A stretch of DNA of 64,000 bases from Fibrobacter sp. (GTDB lineage: Bacteria > Fibrobacterota > Fibrobacteria > Fibrobacterales > Fibrobacteraceae): positions 1-64,000 of the forward strand of contig JAFVTX010000038.1 in NCBI GenBank assembly GCA_017503015.1, read 5' to 3'. Both the position numbers and the translations under genes were made by a program. The notes under the pieces were generated by a model that worked only from the letters and a program-made list of their open reading frames with translations, did not search any database and was not told the DNA's origin. Each line of letters opens with the position of its first letter. Within the stretch, counting starts at the first letter, position 1. Below are positions 50,546 through 59,180 of the stretch, in pieces.

Positions 50546-51169
50546 ATGTACCCGAATAAAGTTCGTTATGATATCGCTATGCTTGTCCCTCCAGATGCTA
50601 AAACCGTCCTGGAAATAGGGGCTGGCTCCGGCAAGAATTGCGTGATTTATCCCAAGGATTCCTATAAGGTGGCTATAGAGCCCGAAAACAGGACAGATTG
50701 CCAGACCGCCGAAAACTTCCCTGGTGGCTTTAACGAATATCATCACGTTCTTTACGAAGACTACAAAGAAGACCGCAAGTTCGACCTGATAGTCATGTGT
50801 GATGTTCTTGAGCACGTGAACGATCCCGTGGACCTGATCAATTTTTGCAAAAGACACCTGACCCCGGAAGGCCATATCCTTCTTTCTCTCCCCAATTTTA
50901 TTTGTGTTGAAAATATCCTCAAGATTGTCTTGACCAGGGATTTCCGCTATGTGAAGGTGGATCAAGGGGAAAAGGCTCTCGGCGTTCTGGATATTAATCA
51001 TAAGACGTTTTGGACCAAGAAAAGCTTTATCCGCTTTGCCAAGGAAAATGGCCTAGAAGTCGAACGTATTGTGGGAATCCGCAAACAGCTGAAGTTTATG
51101 CCAAACGTTTTGAGCCATTTAAGTTATATTCCTTTTCAGTATGGTTTCTTGACTAAAATCAAAAAATAG
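50546..51169 (+). CDS. SAM-dependent methyltransferase (class I)
   Basis: 207 residues from ATG 50546 (AGAGG five bases upstream). SAM-binding motif I is VLEIGAGSGKN (about residues 20-30); the post-II region has FDLIVMCDVLEHVNDPVDLI and the post-III region GHILLSLPNF. This is the Methyltransf_23/11 type found in glycan and O-antigen loci. It starts a co-directional series (methyltransferase, LamG lipoprotein, glycosyltransferase) with gaps of 11 and 6 bp, so it probably modifies a surface glycan or its precursor. Confidence 0.85.
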   Translation: MYPNKVRYDIAMLVPPDAKTVLEIGAGSGKNCVIYPKDSYKVAIEPENRTDCQTAENFPGGFNEYHHVLYEDYKEDRKFDLIVMCDVLEHVNDPVDLINFCKRHLTPEGHILLSLPNFICVENILKIVLTRDFRYVKVDQGEKALGVLDINHKTFWTKKSFIRFAKENGLEVERIVGIRKQLKFMPNVLSHLSYIPFQYGFLTKIKK

Positions 51170-51180
51170 GAGGGCTCGGT

Positions 51181-53082
51181 ATGAACGTGCTCAAGACTCT
51201 AGCTGCTGTGGTTACTTTCGTTCTGCTTGTATGCCTGTGCGGCTGCTCTGAAAAATCGATGTTCGATTCGTCTGAACAGACCTATTCGACTGTAGGTGTG
51301 ACAAGAATTGATGCCTCCTTGGCAAAGGCCCGTCTTGCTCAGTGCTCCAGAGATGTGGAACATTTTTGGGCTGTGGATGGAGATACGCTTTCTATTGAAG
51401 TAGACGATACGTTTTCTGATAATGGCTTTGCCGTAGAGGCGGATGTTATTATTGAATCGCATCAGGGCTATATTACTTTGGCTTCTGCCGGGGTAGATGG
51501 CGATGCCGATGCTTGGGCACTTCGTGTTGAAAACGGAATTCCGTTTTTTACATGGCGGGATGCTTCTACAGAGGGCCGGTGGCTTAAGTTGGAGGCCCAG
51601 GCTCCATTAAAACTGAACGAGCTGGAAACGGTTCGGGCAGAACGTGTTGATTCGCTTACGGTTTTGTATGTTGATGGGGAAATCTGTGCTGCAGGAATTG
51701 CTAGCGGTACGGTGCGCTCCCTGGAAGGGTCCTTCACTATTGGATTTGACCCTACGGAGGTTATGGAAAATACGCCTGGTCGTGTGATGTGTGTTCGCTT
51801 TGATAAAGTCCACAATATGAAAATAGCGGGAAAGCCGGAAGAAACTCCAGTCAAGTCCATTGCCGAAGATTGGGATTCTTCTCAAGAGGAGTGGATTGCC
51901 GCATGGGAATTTAACGACCCAGCCCATATAGGCCGGGACTATACAGGAAACGGATTTGACGCCACCGTTGGTGAGGGAACGGTGTTGAATGACGAAGGCA
52001 TTGCTGTCTTCGATGGGGCCTCCGGTCTGAGAATACCCCTTTCCGACAGTTTGCTCCAGAATGAATTCGTTGTAGAAACCCGGGTCAAGGTGGATAACTT
52101 TGGGTCAATGAAGAACATCATTGTGGCCGAACCCCCTGGACGTGGCGTAGATGGTTGGATGCTTCGCGTAGACGAAGAAACCCTTCGTCTGCATTTGCGG
52201 GATTCGGAAAAAGATGGTGACAATTGGCAGGTTTTTGCAGGAAAAGATCTAGTGTTGGGACAGTGGATGAAAATCCGGGTGGAACGCTCCGCGGATAGTA
52301 TCCGGGTGTTCCAGAATGGAGAATTGACGGTTGCCGCTTCTTACCATGGCGATGTCACCCAGCAAAGGTACGACTGGGCAATCGGCTATGACGCAATGAA
52401 CCAGAATTATCATACCCGCTATTTTGAGGGATCCATAGACTACATCCGCTATGGGCATTTTACGAAATTTAGTGAAGGTTCCATGACAAAAATTGATGAC
52501 TCAAAGGGAAACCTGCTGGTGGCGTGGGAATTCAATGACCCTGCATTCGTGGGCCTAGACAAGATGAGTAACAATTCTGTCAAAATTGCTGAAGGTTCGG
52601 TTGCGGTAGTGGACAAGGCTTTGAAATTGGATGGAAAGTCGGGCCTGCCCGTAAATCTTACTTCTACATTCTGCCGCAAGGACTTTGCTGTAGAAGCCAG
52701 GGTGAAACCGACTTCATTTGGTAAAATTCAGAATGTATTTGTGGCTGAGCCTCCAGGACGTTACGGCGATGGCTGGATGGTACGAATTGATGATGGGGTC
52801 CTTAGGGTTCACTTGCGTGACGAAGATGTTGATGGCGTCGAGTGGAAAATCTTTACGGGTAATGAATTGAAGATTGGTGAATGGACTGAAATTCGCGTAG
52901 AACTGGCTTCCCAGAAGCTCAAAATTTTCCAAGACGGAAAGTTGACTTTGGAAACGGAATACAAGGGTGATGTTTCCCAGTTAGGTTACAATTTGTCTGT
53001 TGGATATGACCTGATGAATCAGTTGTATCATGACCGGTACTTTGCAGGATCCATTGATTATATTCGTTTTTACGGATTGTAG
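51181..53082 (+). CDS. Lipoprotein with three LamG/concanavalin-like domains
   Basis: 633 residues. The lipoprotein signal ends in lipobox LCGC (Cys22). Three jelly-roll-like units follow. Unit 1 (about 45-215) is diverged. Units 2 (about 238-425) and 3 (about 440-633) are clear tandem repeats, sharing VAWEFNDPA or AAWEFNDPA, VAEPPGR..DGWM, LHLRD or VHLRD, and YFEGSIDYIRY or YFAGSIDYIRF. LamG-3-type domains bind glycans or act in adhesion. No catalytic motif is seen. Co-transcribed with a methyltransferase and a glycosyltransferase, so it may bind the surface glycan they build or anchor the cell to a polysaccharide. Confidence 0.8.
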   Translation: MNVLKTLAAVVTFVLLVCLCGCSEKSMFDSSEQTYSTVGVTRIDASLAKARLAQCSRDVEHFWAVDGDTLSIEVDDTFSDNGFAVEADVIIESHQGYITLASAGVDGDADAWALRVENGIPFFTWRDASTEGRWLKLEAQAPLKLNELETVRAERVDSLTVLYVDGEICAAGIASGTVRSLEGSFTIGFDPTEVMENTPGRVMCVRFDKVHNMKIAGKPEETPVKSIAEDWDSSQEEWIAAWEFNDPAHIGRDYTGNGFDATVGEGTVLNDEGIAVFDGASGLRIPLSDSLLQNEFVVETRVKVDNFGSMKNIIVAEPPGRGVDGWMLRVDEETLRLHLRDSEKDGDNWQVFAGKDLVLGQWMKIRVERSADSIRVFQNGELTVAASYHGDVTQQRYDWAIGYDAMNQNYHTRYFEGSIDYIRYGHFTKFSEGSMTKIDDSKGNLLVAWEFNDPAFVGLDKMSNNSVKIAEGSVAVVDKALKLDGKSGLPVNLTSTFCRKDFAVEARVKPTSFGKIQNVFVAEPPGRYGDGWMVRIDDGVLRVHLRDEDVDGVEWKIFTGNELKIGEWTEIRVELASQKLKIFQDGKLTLETEYKGDVSQLGYNLSVGYDLMNQLYHDRYFAGSIDYIRFYGL

Positions 53083-53088
53083 TTTTAA

Positions 53089-54057
53089 ATGGACGTAGGT
53101 ATTATCAATTATAATGGCGGCTCGGAACTTGCGGAATGCGTCAAGAGCCTTTTGGCGCAAACTGTGCCGGTGCGGGTTCTTGTTTTTGATAATGCTTCTA
53201 CAGACAATTCCATTCAGAATTTAAAAAAGCAGAACCTGAATTGTTTCATTATCGAAAACGGTGAAAATTTGGGCTATGCAGGAGCCTGCAACGGACTTCT
53301 CGAAAATATGAATGCCGATATCCAGGTGCTTTGCAATATGGACCTGGAGTTTGATCCGACTTGGGCGGAAAATCTTTTAAATTGTTTTGACCGTCATCCA
53401 GAAGCAGGTTCAGTAGCGAGTCTGGTGATGGAAAAAAGTGGCGTGGTGAATGCGGTAGGTGTTCAATTTGGAGCAGACCTTTTTGCCAAAAATGAAGCCA
53501 GCGGTTTGAATATCGCCGAAGCGGACATTCGCGAAAAAGAGGTTTTTGGCTGTTATGGCGCCGTGATGAGTTTTCGTAAGGTGGCTGCAGAGGCCGCAGG
53601 TAAGATGGATGCCAGTTTTTTCCTTTTTTTTGAAGAAACGGAATGGTATTTTCGCCATAATTTAGCCGGATTCAAGACCGTGTTTTGCCCGGGGGCTAAA
53701 GTCTATCACGAACGCTCCATGACTACGGTGCGGTATTCACCTCGCAAGTTGTTCTACTCGGAACGGAATCGCTTGCGTACGGCGGTAAGACTGTTGCCGA
53801 TGTCCGATGTTTTTAAACTCCCTTTCCGCGGTTTTGTTCGCTACTTGAGTATGGCGAAGGGTGGTGTGCCAGGGCAATCTGGCGACGGCAAAAAACTTTC
53901 AAAGATTTCGATTTGTAAAGCCCTTGCCAAGGCTTGGTTGCAAGCTTTGTGGATGTTGCCCAATGAGCTTCGGGTGCGAAAAGAATATCATCGCAAATTT
54001 GAGAATGCCAGTCTCAAGGCTCGCAAAATACTTGATGCGTATTCCCTTAATGCATAA
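53089..54057 (+). CDS. Family 2 glycosyltransferase
   Basis: 322 residues with a GT-A fold. The start VGIINYNGGSELAECVKSLLAQT, then LVFDNASTDNSIQNL, ENLGYAGACNGLL and the metal-site region VLCNMDLEFDP fit rhamnosyltransferase-like GT2 enzymes. Further on, GCYGAVMSFRKVAAE and FFLFFEETEWYFRHNLAGFKT are typical of that group. The C-terminal ~100 residues are basic and may contact the membrane. The gene starts six bases after the LamG lipoprotein stop, so it belongs to that unit. Donor and acceptor sugars are unknown. Confidence 0.88.
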   Translation: MDVGIINYNGGSELAECVKSLLAQTVPVRVLVFDNASTDNSIQNLKKQNLNCFIIENGENLGYAGACNGLLENMNADIQVLCNMDLEFDPTWAENLLNCFDRHPEAGSVASLVMEKSGVVNAVGVQFGADLFAKNEASGLNIAEADIREKEVFGCYGAVMSFRKVAAEAAGKMDASFFLFFEETEWYFRHNLAGFKTVFCPGAKVYHERSMTTVRYSPRKLFYSERNRLRTAVRLLPMSDVFKLPFRGFVRYLSMAKGGVPGQSGDGKKLSKISICKALAKAWLQALWMLPNELRVRKEYHRKFENASLKARKILDAYSLNA

Positions 54058-54144
54058 TTACTTAGATGTTTGTGGCTAGTCTGTAGGATGTAGCCCATAA
54101 CTCAGAACTCAAAATAGATAACTGTATTGGATGCGCAGATTTAC

Positions 54145-54150
54145 TAAATT
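54145..54150 (+). promoter_or_regulatory. Probable -10 box of dnaE, six bases before its start codon
   Basis: TAAATT is followed by GCAGCT and ATG 54157. No Shine-Dalgarno fits, so a leaderless mRNA is possible. Confidence 0.4.
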
Positions 54151-54156
54151 GCAGCT

Positions 54157-57100
54157 ATGGCTTTTGTTCACCTGCAAGTTCATTCCGAGTTTTCCGTTTT
54201 AAAATCATCGGCCCGTCTCGACGGCATATTGGAAGCTGCCGCTGCAGAAAATGCTCCTGCGGTGGCCCTTACCGACCATGGCGCCATGTTCGGCATCCTG
54301 GAAATCCAGACCCGCGGAAAAGACCTGAACAAGAAACGCAAGGAACAGGGACTCCCGCCAGTCAAGACCATCTACGGCTGTCATGTCTATGTGGATTCGC
54401 CAAGCGCAAACCAGAAAGACCCGACAACTTATGAACGACTAACCCTCCTGGTAGAAAACGATGTGGGGTATTACAACCTGCTTCGTATAGTGAGTTTCCG
54501 CTACGAAGATGGAGACCGCTGGGCCGAAATCCCGTCGGTCCCGCTGTCGGTGGTAAATGAACACAAAGAAGGCATTATCGCCATTGCAGGGGATTTCTTT
54601 AGCCGCTACGGTCAGAATGTGGCTGCCGGCCGCAACAGTGTTGGCCGGGAATACATAGAATCCCTGGACAAAATTTTTGACCGGGACCATCTTTACCTTT
54701 CGGTTTGCGATAACGGAATTCCCCAGCAGAAATTGCTGAATGACTACAATGTGCAGTTGGCGGGGGAGCTAGGCCGCGAAGTGGTGGCCGTAGCCGATGT
54801 CCATTATATTAAGCAAGAAGATGCCCAGGCCCACAAGGTTTTGCGCTGCATTTCTCTTAAAGAGACTCTGAACGATTTTACGGATAAGCGTTTCCCTACG
54901 GACCAGTTCTATTTTAGAACCGAACAAGAGATGGTGGCACTGTTCGGCCACATTCCTGGCGCTATCGAAAATACGGTAAAGATTGCGGATCGCTGTAATT
55001 TTACAGTAAAAACCGGCATTGGCGACGAATATTGGCCCCGGTTTAAGATTCCCGAAGATTTTTTGGCCTCTGAGGAATACCAGAGTATCAAGGCCATCAT
55101 GAAGGCGGAATACGATGCGGAGTATCCTGTTGTTCGCGAAAGGGAACTCAAGGGAGTTATCAAGGATAAAAAGAAAAAGGTGACGGCATCTTATTGTGCC
55201 GACAAGGGAATGGCTGAAGACGCCCTGACCGACGAAGATAAAGCGGAAATTGAACGCCTGTCCCAGCCTGAATTTTTTGACGACGACGACAACAATGCTT
55301 GGGAGAAAAACGTGCGTCGCTGGTGCAAACCGGGTGGCGATGCGGATATTTACATTACCCACCTTTGTAACCAGCGTCTTAAATGGCGTTTCCCCAACGA
55401 AGATTTTAAGTTCCCTGCCCACGATACCGAAGTGGCGGCCCGCATGTACAAGGAGCTGAACTGTATCCGCAACATGAACGTGGCAGGCTACCTCTTGATT
55501 GTGTGGGACTTTATCAACTGGTCCAGGGAACACGGGATTCCCGTAGGTCCCGGCCGTGGATCTGCCGCAGGCTCTCTTGTCACCTACATTATCGGCATTA
55601 CCGACATCGACCCGCTGACCTTTGACTTGCTTTTTGAACGATTCCTGAATCCGGAACGCGTGTCCATGCCCGATATCGATACGGACTTTTCGGATAGGGA
55701 TCGCGGTCGCGTGATTGACTACGTGACCGAAAAATACGGCAAGGAGTGCGTGGGCCAGATTATCACCTATGGCATGCTCAAGTCCAAGGCGGTGATTACC
55801 GATGTGGCCCGCGTTTTGGGTATTCCGCCGCAAGAAGCGAAAGCCATTACCAAACTGTTCCCGCAGCGGACTTTGAATTTCAGCTTGAAGCAGGCCTGGA
55901 CGGGCAAAGACAAGAAGGGGAATAACCTGGAAGACGGTTATAGCCCGGAACCCCTGCAGGCCATGATCAATAGCCGTGCCAGCTACCAGAACCTGTGGGA
56001 CATCGCCAAAAAACTGGAGGATTTGCCTCGCCAGACAGGCGTGCACGCCTGTGGTGTGGTGATTACGCCGACTCCGATTTATAACCTTGCGCCCTTGTAC
56101 CGTGCCGCCCCTGAAGATACGCCGGTGGTGATGTACGACAAGCATTACGCCGAAGATATCGGGCTTCTGAAGATGGACTTCTTGGGTCTTATTAACTTGT
56201 CCATCATTCAAGACACGGTGAACATGGTCAAGAAGAACCGTGGCATCGAGCTGGACATGGGCCATATCCCGCTGGATGACAAGGAAACCTTTGACCTGCT
56301 GGGCAAGGGCATGACCACGACGGTGTTCCAGTTCGAATCTCCGGGTATGCAAAAGTATTTGCGGGAACTGAAGCCTACCCGAATTTTTGACCTTATCGCT
56401 ATGAACGCCCTGTATCGTCCGGGGCCGTTGGAACAGATTCCCCACTTTATTGCCCGTAAGCAGGGTAAAGAAGAAATTGACTGTTACCACCCTGACTTGG
56501 AACAGGTGCTTGGCGAAACCTACGGCGTGATTGTTTACCAGGAACAGGTAATGAAACTGGCCCAGATTCTGGGCGGATACACCCTGGGTGGTGCTGACAA
56601 TATCCGTCGTATCATGGCAAAGAAAATGCCTGAGAAGATGGAAAAACTGGAGCCGGAGTTTTTCAAGAAATGTGAAGCCAATGGTTATGATCACGCGTTG
56701 ATCCAAAAAGTGTGGGACGCGGTGCTTCCGTTCTGCGGTTACGCCTTCAACAAGAGCCATGCTGCCGCCTACGCCTATGTGGCTTACCAGACTGCTTACC
56801 TGAAAGCCCATTATGGCCCGGAGTATATGGCCGCTTCCATGACGTCGAAGATGGGCAAGACCGAAGATATCGTCACCATCATTCAGGAATGCAAGCGCTT
56901 GGGTATCCCCGTGCTCTCGCCGGATATCAATTCGTCTCAAGGGATTTTTACCGCCAACACCAAGCACCAGATTCTCTTTGGTCTTGCGGGAATCCGCAAC
57001 GTGGGAATCGGCGTGGTAGAAGACGTGGTGGCAGCCCGTGAAAAGGGAGGCCCTTTCAAGTCTATCTTTGATTTCTGTAAGCGGGTGGCGGAATACCAAG

Positions 57101-58032
57101 GTTCCTTGAAAGAAAAACGCCCGCCTCTCAGCAAAAAGACTTTGGAATGCCTGATTATGGCCGGCGCTCTTGATGGTCTGCCTGGGAGCAGAGCTGTGCT
57201 GATGGCCACGGTGGATAGGGCGCTAGAAGTGGCTGCCCGCTATCAAGAAGACAAGTCCAAAGGACAGATGTCTCTCTTTGATATGGGCGGGGCTGATTCC
57301 TCTATTTCTAACATTGCCGAAGTCTTGGAAGAAGCCGAGGAATGGGGCAGCGTAGAAATGCTCAACAAGGAGCGTGAAGTTCTTGGGCTCTGCCTTTCGG
57401 GGCACCCGCTTGACGAATTCCGCCCCGAATTGATCGGTTTTACCACCTGCAGCCTGAGCCAAGAAGAATTGGCCCGTAAAGAGGGCTGCGTGGTGGCCGT
57501 CGGTGGAATCGTCACGCGTATGCGTTCTATAGAAACAAAGCGCGGGGCTACTATCGGCTTTGGCGAAATGCAGGATTTCCAGGGCGAAGTGGGACTGTTT
57601 TTTAAGAAAGACACCTGGGAAAGTTTCCGGGACAAGATTTCCGAAGATGATCGCATTTTGGTGAAGGGAACGCTGGAATACCAGCGGGATAGAGAAAAAA
57701 ACATTACCGAGCAGATGCAGGTGGTGGTAGAAGAAGCTTACCAGCTGGACTATGTCCGTGATCGGATGGTCAAATACATCCACGCCAACATCTATTCTTC
57801 TATGCTTTCAGAAGAATTCTTGCAGAAGCTGGAAATGGGAATGCAACAGTTCGAGGCGTTCGAAGGTGAACCTGGCAGTGAACTGGTTCTGCACATTGAG
57901 ACGGAATCAAGTTACGAACATGGGCTGACACTTCACAAATACAAACTGTCCTATTCTCAAGATGTACTGAATTGGCTCAAGCAGGACATGGGCGCCTCTA
58001 AGGTCTGGGTCTCCGGGAAACCCCGCAGGTAG
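54157..58032 (+). CDS. dnaE: DNA polymerase III alpha subunit (DnaE)
   Basis: 1291 residues, the replicative polymerase. The N-terminal PHP domain starts FVHLQVHSEFSVLKSSARLD with VALTDHGAMFGILEI. The polymerase palm has VGPGRGSAAGSLVTY and the catalytic acidic motif MPDIDTDFSDRDRGRV (Asp506, Asp508 region). GVHACGVVI and DFLGLINLSII follow, then FVYQEQVM-like VYQEQVMKLAQ, a helix-hairpin-helix and an OB domain (VVAVGGIVTRMR). About 60 extra charged residues at 335-395 (KKKKVTASYCADKGM and DDDDNNAWEKN) lie between PHP and palm and lengthen it beyond the usual ~1160. lpxB follows after 5 bp. Confidence 0.97.
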   Translation: MAFVHLQVHSEFSVLKSSARLDGILEAAAAENAPAVALTDHGAMFGILEIQTRGKDLNKKRKEQGLPPVKTIYGCHVYVDSPSANQKDPTTYERLTLLVENDVGYYNLLRIVSFRYEDGDRWAEIPSVPLSVVNEHKEGIIAIAGDFFSRYGQNVAAGRNSVGREYIESLDKIFDRDHLYLSVCDNGIPQQKLLNDYNVQLAGELGREVVAVADVHYIKQEDAQAHKVLRCISLKETLNDFTDKRFPTDQFYFRTEQEMVALFGHIPGAIENTVKIADRCNFTVKTGIGDEYWPRFKIPEDFLASEEYQSIKAIMKAEYDAEYPVVRERELKGVIKDKKKKVTASYCADKGMAEDALTDEDKAEIERLSQPEFFDDDDNNAWEKNVRRWCKPGGDADIYITHLCNQRLKWRFPNEDFKFPAHDTEVAARMYKELNCIRNMNVAGYLLIVWDFINWSREHGIPVGPGRGSAAGSLVTYIIGITDIDPLTFDLLFERFLNPERVSMPDIDTDFSDRDRGRVIDYVTEKYGKECVGQIITYGMLKSKAVITDVARVLGIPPQEAKAITKLFPQRTLNFSLKQAWTGKDKKGNNLEDGYSPEPLQAMINSRASYQNLWDIAKKLEDLPRQTGVHACGVVITPTPIYNLAPLYRAAPEDTPVVMYDKHYAEDIGLLKMDFLGLINLSIIQDTVNMVKKNRGIELDMGHIPLDDKETFDLLGKGMTTTVFQFESPGMQKYLRELKPTRIFDLIAMNALYRPGPLEQIPHFIARKQGKEEIDCYHPDLEQVLGETYGVIVYQEQVMKLAQILGGYTLGGADNIRRIMAKKMPEKMEKLEPEFFKKCEANGYDHALIQKVWDAVLPFCGYAFNKSHAAAYAYVAYQTAYLKAHYGPEYMAASMTSKMGKTEDIVTIIQECKRLGIPVLSPDINSSQGIFTANTKHQILFGLAGIRNVGIGVVEDVVAAREKGGPFKSIFDFCKRVAEYQGSLKEKRPPLSKKTLECLIMAGALDGLPGSRAVLMATVDRALEVAARYQEDKSKGQMSLFDMGGADSSISNIAEVLEEAEEWGSVEMLNKEREVLGLCLSGHPLDEFRPELIGFTTCSLSQEELARKEGCVVAVGGIVTRMRSIETKRGATIGFGEMQDFQGEVGLFFKKDTWESFRDKISEDDRILVKGTLEYQRDREKNITEQMQVVVEEAYQLDYVRDRMVKYIHANIYSSMLSEEFLQKLEMGMQQFEAFEGEPGSELVLHIETESSYEHGLTLHKYKLSYSQDVLNWLKQDMGASKVWVSGKPRR

Positions 58033-58037
58033 TTTCT

Positions 58038-59180
58038 GTGCAAGAACCGTTTGTCCTTTTCTGTGCAGGGGAAGATTCCGGAGATGTTCTGGGGGAAGCC
58101 TTTGTTCAGTCCATAGTCCAGCGGGGAATGCTCCCGGTGGGTACGGGTGGCAGCCGCATGCAGAATGCGGGACTTGTTCCTGTAGCAGAATTTAACGAAC
58201 TTCCCGTTTCTGGATTTCTGGACGTTTTGCCTCGGACGGCTAAGCTCCAAAAAGTTTATCGAAAGCTGAAAGACCTGCTTTGTTCCGAGGAATGCAAGGC
58301 CTTTATCGCTATCGACTATCCTGGCTTTAACATGAAACTTTGCCAGGTTGCAAAAAAGATGGGGAAGCCGGTACTTTATGTAGCGCCACCCCAGATTTGG
58401 GCCTGGAAACCGGGTCGCGCCCAAAAACTGGACGGAGTGAATCTCGCCGTACTTTTCCAGTTTGAAAAAGAGGCCTATGCGCAAAAGGGCGTCAATGCCG
58501 ACGTCTTGCTCCATCCGTTTCTGCTGCACGAAAACCTGTACCATACTTTGCCCTATTCGGAACAGTTGAATTCCAGTGAAGAAACCTTGCTTCTTTTTCC
58601 GGGGAGCAGGCTTTCTCAGGCAAAACGAAACATGGACTTGTTTTTAAAGGTGGCTGAGGCGTGGCTAAAAATGCCTTCGCCACAGGTCGCTACAGGTAAA
58701 AGAGTCAAGCTGATTGTCCCTCGTGAATCCCTTATACCCTCTTTGGAAAGTTACATCCAAAAAATAGGGGAGGCAGAGCGCCAACAGTTTTCTGTTCAGG
58801 TGGCGCCCGAAGATTCCGAAGAGCGTCGCATGCTGTTCGGGGCGGCATCTATGGCCCTTGCCACTCCGGGGACGGTGACTCTTGAGCTTGCCCTTTCGGG
58901 TGCGCCTCTTGTGGTTGCCACAAAGCCCGACTTCTTGACCTATGCTTTGGGCAAATTGCTTGTGAAAACCAGAACTTTCGCCATGCCCAACATTTTAATG
59001 GGAAATTCGCTGATTCCTGAATTTATAGGCAGAGGCACGAAAAAAATGGTTCCCCAGATTTTAGCGGCCATGCACAACCAAGACATCGCTAAATCAAGGC
59101 CGTTGGCCGTGTCCTTGACGGAGTGCCTCGGCAAAGGCTTTGTTCCGGATTATTTTGTCGATAAATTATTTAACGGCTGA
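58038..59180 (+). CDS. lpxB: Lipid-A-disaccharide synthase
   Basis: 380 residues with GTG start at 58038. LpxB joins UDP-diacylglucosamine and lipid X in lipid A synthesis, confirming a Gram-negative envelope. Motifs: FCAGEDSGDVLGEAFV at the N terminus, GTGGSRMQNAGL, YPGFNMKLCQVAKKMGKPVLYVAPPQIWAW, LLFPGSRLSQAKRN, ATPGTVTLELALSGAPLVV and NILMGNSLIPEFIG. It is coupled to dnaE (5-bp gap). Its 3' end overlaps the convergent mutL by 11 bp. Confidence 0.94.
   Translation: MQEPFVLFCAGEDSGDVLGEAFVQSIVQRGMLPVGTGGSRMQNAGLVPVAEFNELPVSGFLDVLPRTAKLQKVYRKLKDLLCSEECKAFIAIDYPGFNMKLCQVAKKMGKPVLYVAPPQIWAWKPGRAQKLDGVNLAVLFQFEKEAYAQKGVNADVLLHPFLLHENLYHTLPYSEQLNSSEETLLLFPGSRLSQAKRNMDLFLKVAEAWLKMPSPQVATGKRVKLIVPRESLIPSLESYIQKIGEAERQQFSVQVAPEDSEERRMLFGAASMALATPGTVTLELALSGAPLVVATKPDFLTYALGKLLVKTRTFAMPNILMGNSLIPEFIGRGTKKMVPQILAAMHNQDIAKSRPLAVSLTECLGKGFVPDYFVDKLFNG

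Noticed and set aside
54769..57099. 776-codon open frame opposite dnaE
   Set aside because: Shadow; dnaE motifs run continuously on the plus strand.
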